Part shown: in pieces, positions 61,190-64,000 of the stretch
Layout of the letters: every line of letters begins with the position of its first letter
Position numbering within the stretch: the first letter of the stretch is position 1
Assembly (NCBI GenBank): GCA_038049695.1
Contig: CP142452.1
Coordinates: 109,756,001 to 109,820,000 of the forward strand
Direction: 5' to 3'
From: Cinnamomum chago
Lineage: Eukaryota; Streptophyta; Magnoliopsida; Laurales; Lauraceae
DNA: 64,000 nucleotides
Made by a program: the position numbers and the translations under genes
The notes under the pieces: generated by a model
What the model was told of the DNA's origin: nothing
Database searches by the model: none
What the model saw: the letters and a program-made list of their open reading frames with translations, nothing else

Positions 61190-61388
61190 TACAAATAGAG
61201 GAAAGTTTCAAGTGCATCTATCCTTCACCATAGGGTGAGAGACACTTCCCATTTTTGCACATGAAGACAAGGAAGTGTACCCTATGTACTTAAAAAGTAA
61301 TTTTTATACTTGAAAATGGTCAATTATAGAAGTGTCGCTCACCTTATGATGATGGATGGATGCACTTGAAACCTCCCCTACAAATAGA
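61190..61388. mobile_element. Foldback MITE with 10-bp target-site duplication
   Basis: The element is 61,200-61,378 (179 bp). Its ends GGAAAGTTTCAAGTGCATC and, on the minus strand, GGGGAGGTTTCAAGTGCATC pair over about 50 bp. The 10-mer TACAAATAGA is present on both sides (61,190-61,199 and 61,379-61,388). A 9-11-bp duplication points to a Mutator-like transposase. Same family as 57,561-57,732. Confidence 0.82.
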
Positions 61389-61479
61389 ATGACGAATCCA
61401 ATCAAAAGCCAGGCGGGTAGCGGGTTCGCTGGGAATCTGCATCCGCGTCACGTGTTCGATTCCTGCTTTTATATTCAAC

Positions 61480-62430
61480 TCATCTGCCATTCCAAGTTCC
61501 AGCTCAGTCGGATCACAAAGCTTTATCGACTTTCTTTCCTTCTGTTTTTTTCGAGGAGTCGTGTACATTCCGACTTCTCTCTGTTCTGTTTGTGTGGGGT
61601 TTCGATTGCATGAGTTCTTAGCCGGTTAGTTTCCCGTTCGTTTGCTCATGCCATGTTTGATTCTTGCCACCTTTTGTTTTGGTGTTTTTGTGGAGACCCA
61701 TATCTGCAAGTTTTAGACTTTTTACCCAAGGCTTTCTTTCCTGTTCAAACGTTGATTTGGATCTGTTTCTAGTGGAAGGAGTTGGTATGGTATAAAAGAT
61801 ATATAAATATATGGAACCGTGGGAGAAGACTTTTGAGAGTCTACTCAAATGGGAATTTTGGATATGACTTCTTCTTATTCGACCAGAAATTGTTATTCTA
61901 TTGATCATTCTTTGAAAAAAAGAAAGAACCCCCTTATTTTATTTTTTTATATTTGATTTTGCATGGATGGAAGATTGGTATGAACGTTTTCGTTTTTAGA
62001 AGGAGAGGATGTGGAGGATCGAGCAACTAATATTTTTAGGAATGTTTAGTCCTGTCAATCTATTGCAACATAAAAATTATATCAGTAATCTCCAACGGAA
62101 GAACCACGTAAGATTGAATAAAAGAAGGCCTGTATGAATATTCGTACGCGACAGAGAAAGATTCAAAAGATTATTAATCTAATTTTGCTTTTTTAATATG
62201 TGCTTGTGGATTCAGCAGCTTATTTCCTTTCATTCTTTGTAGAGGTTCCCCCCCCACCCCCCCCCTGCAATCTCTGAGCGGAAGAAACCCATTTGTATTG
62301 AGTTCTTATCATGTCTGTTTTTAAGTTCAGGTATGAATTTTGCCTGGAAAGAAGTTGATGTAAGTGCTTAATTTTCAGACAAGATAGGAGATAGATGAAG
62401 GTTTAAAGAGTTGCAAAAGAAAAGTTTGAT
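61480..62430 (+). promoter_or_regulatory. 5' leader and probable 5' UTR intron of the PILS-like gene
   Basis: A T/C-rich stretch (61,480-61,620) has the look of a 5' UTR exon. TTAATTTTCAG near 62,370-62,380 is a good acceptor and is followed by 50 bases without another ATG in good context before the start codon. A C-run lies at 62,246-62,264. The donor was not fixed. Confidence 0.35.
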
Positions 62431-62565
62431 ATGGGGCTCAAAGATCTTTTCATTGCGGCGTCGATTCCAGTTCTCAAACTGCTTATTGTGACTGGGGTCG
62501 GGTCATTTATTGCAACAGGACGTGTGGATATCTTAGGTGAAGCTGCAAGGAAGCATTTGAACAAT
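62431..62565 (+). CDS. PILS: PIN-LIKES (PILS) auxin carrier family, first coding exon only
   Basis: Forty-five codons from ATG to AAC AAT, followed by the donor GTCAGT (phase 0). The peptide has a hydrophobic first helix (PVLKLLIVTGVGSFIA) and the motif VDILGEAARKHLNN, which I know from the N-terminus of PILS proteins, endoplasmic-reticulum transporters that sequester auxin. In relatives the next exon opens with a VVF-type hydrophobic helix; nothing similar is found before the window ends, so the gene continues to the right behind a first intron longer than 1.4 kb. The family assignment rests on this short exon. Confidence 0.75.
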
Positions 62566-64000
62566 GTCAGTGTTTGTGTGCTGTGTATTATTTTTGGATT
62601 TATAGCATTTTGTATCTTAGTTTCTGTGTTTTCATGTTTCTATTTTTAGTAAGGCAGAAAATGATTCTAACAAATTCAAGTCATTGTGCAAATGTCATGA
62701 GGCAATTGAATTCTTCACTTATCGTCAATTTGTTTTTTTTCAGGATGGAGTTTATTTGAATTTATACTGTATCAAATTACAAATTATAGTAGCTGGAACT
62801 TGACAAATTAATGGAGTGTGATTGAATTGCAGTTCACATTTTCAAATGTTGCTTTCAGAGGACACCTTCACTGCTTTGAGACCATGTAATGTGCTAATAT
62901 ATCTGTCTTTAGTATTCATTCTTCAAGAAACCAATGTTAAGTACAAAAGCATTAGAAAACAGACCATAGCTTTTCAATGTGAAGCTTGAGCAAAGCCGTA
63001 GTAGCATCCTTTCGTCTGCCCTACATACAATTCAATTTATCCATCTTCATATCTCTAAATGATGCTCCTCTGTATCTGGTATCAATATGCAATGCAATGA
63101 ACTCAGTGGGTCTATACAAATTCTTTTTCGTCTGACCATGGCAGTGCACCCAATAGGTTTAAAAAAGTATGCCATGGTCTGGCTTGGTCAATTGATTTAC
63201 TCCTTGGCTAAGTGTCCACATTAAATGTTTTGAGGATTTCGGGTGACTCAAAGAGCCTAGTTGACTTAAAGATATGTGAATAAGGGTGATGTATCTCCTA
63301 TAACTACAATTTTACCTAGTAGAGTGCTGTAGAAATGCAGTTGATGTTACTAAGAGAGGCCCATCTACTATTGATTGGGGACAGCAGTAAACCCTAGTTA
63401 TAACTGGTAGGCGGACATGAATAACATCGACAAGAGCTGCCTCAAATTGATATGGGTCCATGCGGATAGTGCCTCGCATGGGATAGGGTTGGGTCTTGAA
63501 TAGAAGGGTGAAGCTGAAGCAATTTTATGAAGATAACCATTTTTTTTTTATGCCTTGCACATATTCCGTATTGGCGTTCCAGTTTGTACCAGCTTCTTTT
63601 TATCTGAACTTGCATCCAACTACCTTGCATAGTTGAATGGTTTGTTCCATAAGTTAGAACCATATACTGGAGTGTTATATCTTCATCTCCAATACCCATC
63701 ACCTTTACTGATTTACATTCTTCTTTTGCTTTATATCAAAGATAAAGAAGTCTTGGCTCTTTTAAATTTTTAACACTATAACATGCAAGCAAATTAAGTT
63801 CTTTCTTTTATGGGTGTTATGCAAACTACAACTTACATGCTGTACCTAAAACTAGCACCATATGTGGCTAACTTAGGGCCAATGAGCATCAATTGCTCCT
63901 ATGATAGCATTGCCAGAGTTGGATATGTCAGCTTCTTTTCCTTTGCTCAGTTACCATTCTAAGTTCTAACACTCACATCTTGTTCTCCGTTGGTTTAGTT
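62566..64000 (+). other. First intron of the PILS-like gene, truncated by the window end
   Basis: AT-rich sequence with T runs. No further PILS exon or transposon terminus is recognised. The minus-strand open frame at 63,442-63,702 has no recognisable domain. Confidence 0.5.

Noticed and set aside
63442-63702. Minus-strand 86-residue frame near the right end
   Set aside because: No domain or splice context; it most likely lies in the PILS first intron.

Overview
The window looks like nuclear DNA of a flowering plant. It has GT-AG introns, AT-rich intergenic DNA, plant gene families (cellulose synthase-like D, an ARID/HSP20-like protein, receptor-like LRR proteins, a PIN-LIKES carrier) and a dense population of plant-type transposable elements (hAT, Copia, SINE, LINE, Helitron, foldback MITEs). 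I cannot name the species. Genes are sparse: two complete genes, one gene entering from the right edge, one possible last exon at the left edge, and several gene relics.

Layout. 1-5,500: a possible terminal exon (767-871), a 310-bp hAT MITE and non-coding DNA with a CT-rich stretch that may be the CSLD leader. 5,574-9,620: a CSLD gene on the + strand encoding about 1,137 residues. Its coding sequence is interrupted by a 118-bp retroposon-like insert whose target-site duplication supplies a GT at one side and an AG at the other, so that removing it restores the frame exactly. 12,067-19,240: a 12-coding-exon ARID + HSP20-like gene on the - strand, with a probable 5' UTR intron and a solo-LTR-like insertion in its largest intron. 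19,230-22,630: a segment duplicated at 40,990-49,912. The first copy carries nested hAT elements. The second carries a 135-bp palindrome, a 1.45-kb insertion and a Copia element. 24,361-28,900: three broken pieces of one receptor-like-protein gene, two of them forming an inverted repeat with arms of about 930 bp. 30,169-36,912: a run of hAT elements, SINEs and a Helitron end. 37,259-37,489: a frameshifted HYPK-like gene relic. 44,267-49,587: a decayed Copia retrotransposon on the - strand with a deletion removing the RNase H region and most of its 3' LTR. 50,000-61,400: mostly repeats, including tandem duplications, a U2 snRNA-like 24-mer, a second Helitron end, a SINE and two foldback MITEs. 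62,431 to the end: first coding exon and first intron of a PILS auxin-carrier-like gene.

The intact genes look like ordinary single-copy nuclear genes with no operon-like relationship. CSLD acts in Golgi/plasma-membrane polysaccharide synthesis, the ARID protein in the nucleus and PILS at the endoplasmic reticulum (roles known for the families). The most interesting point is the CSLD insert, which is either a very recent intron gain or a disrupting insertion. All exon boundaries were placed by eye from reading frame, splice dinucleotides and remembered family sequence. No alignment or expression data were available.
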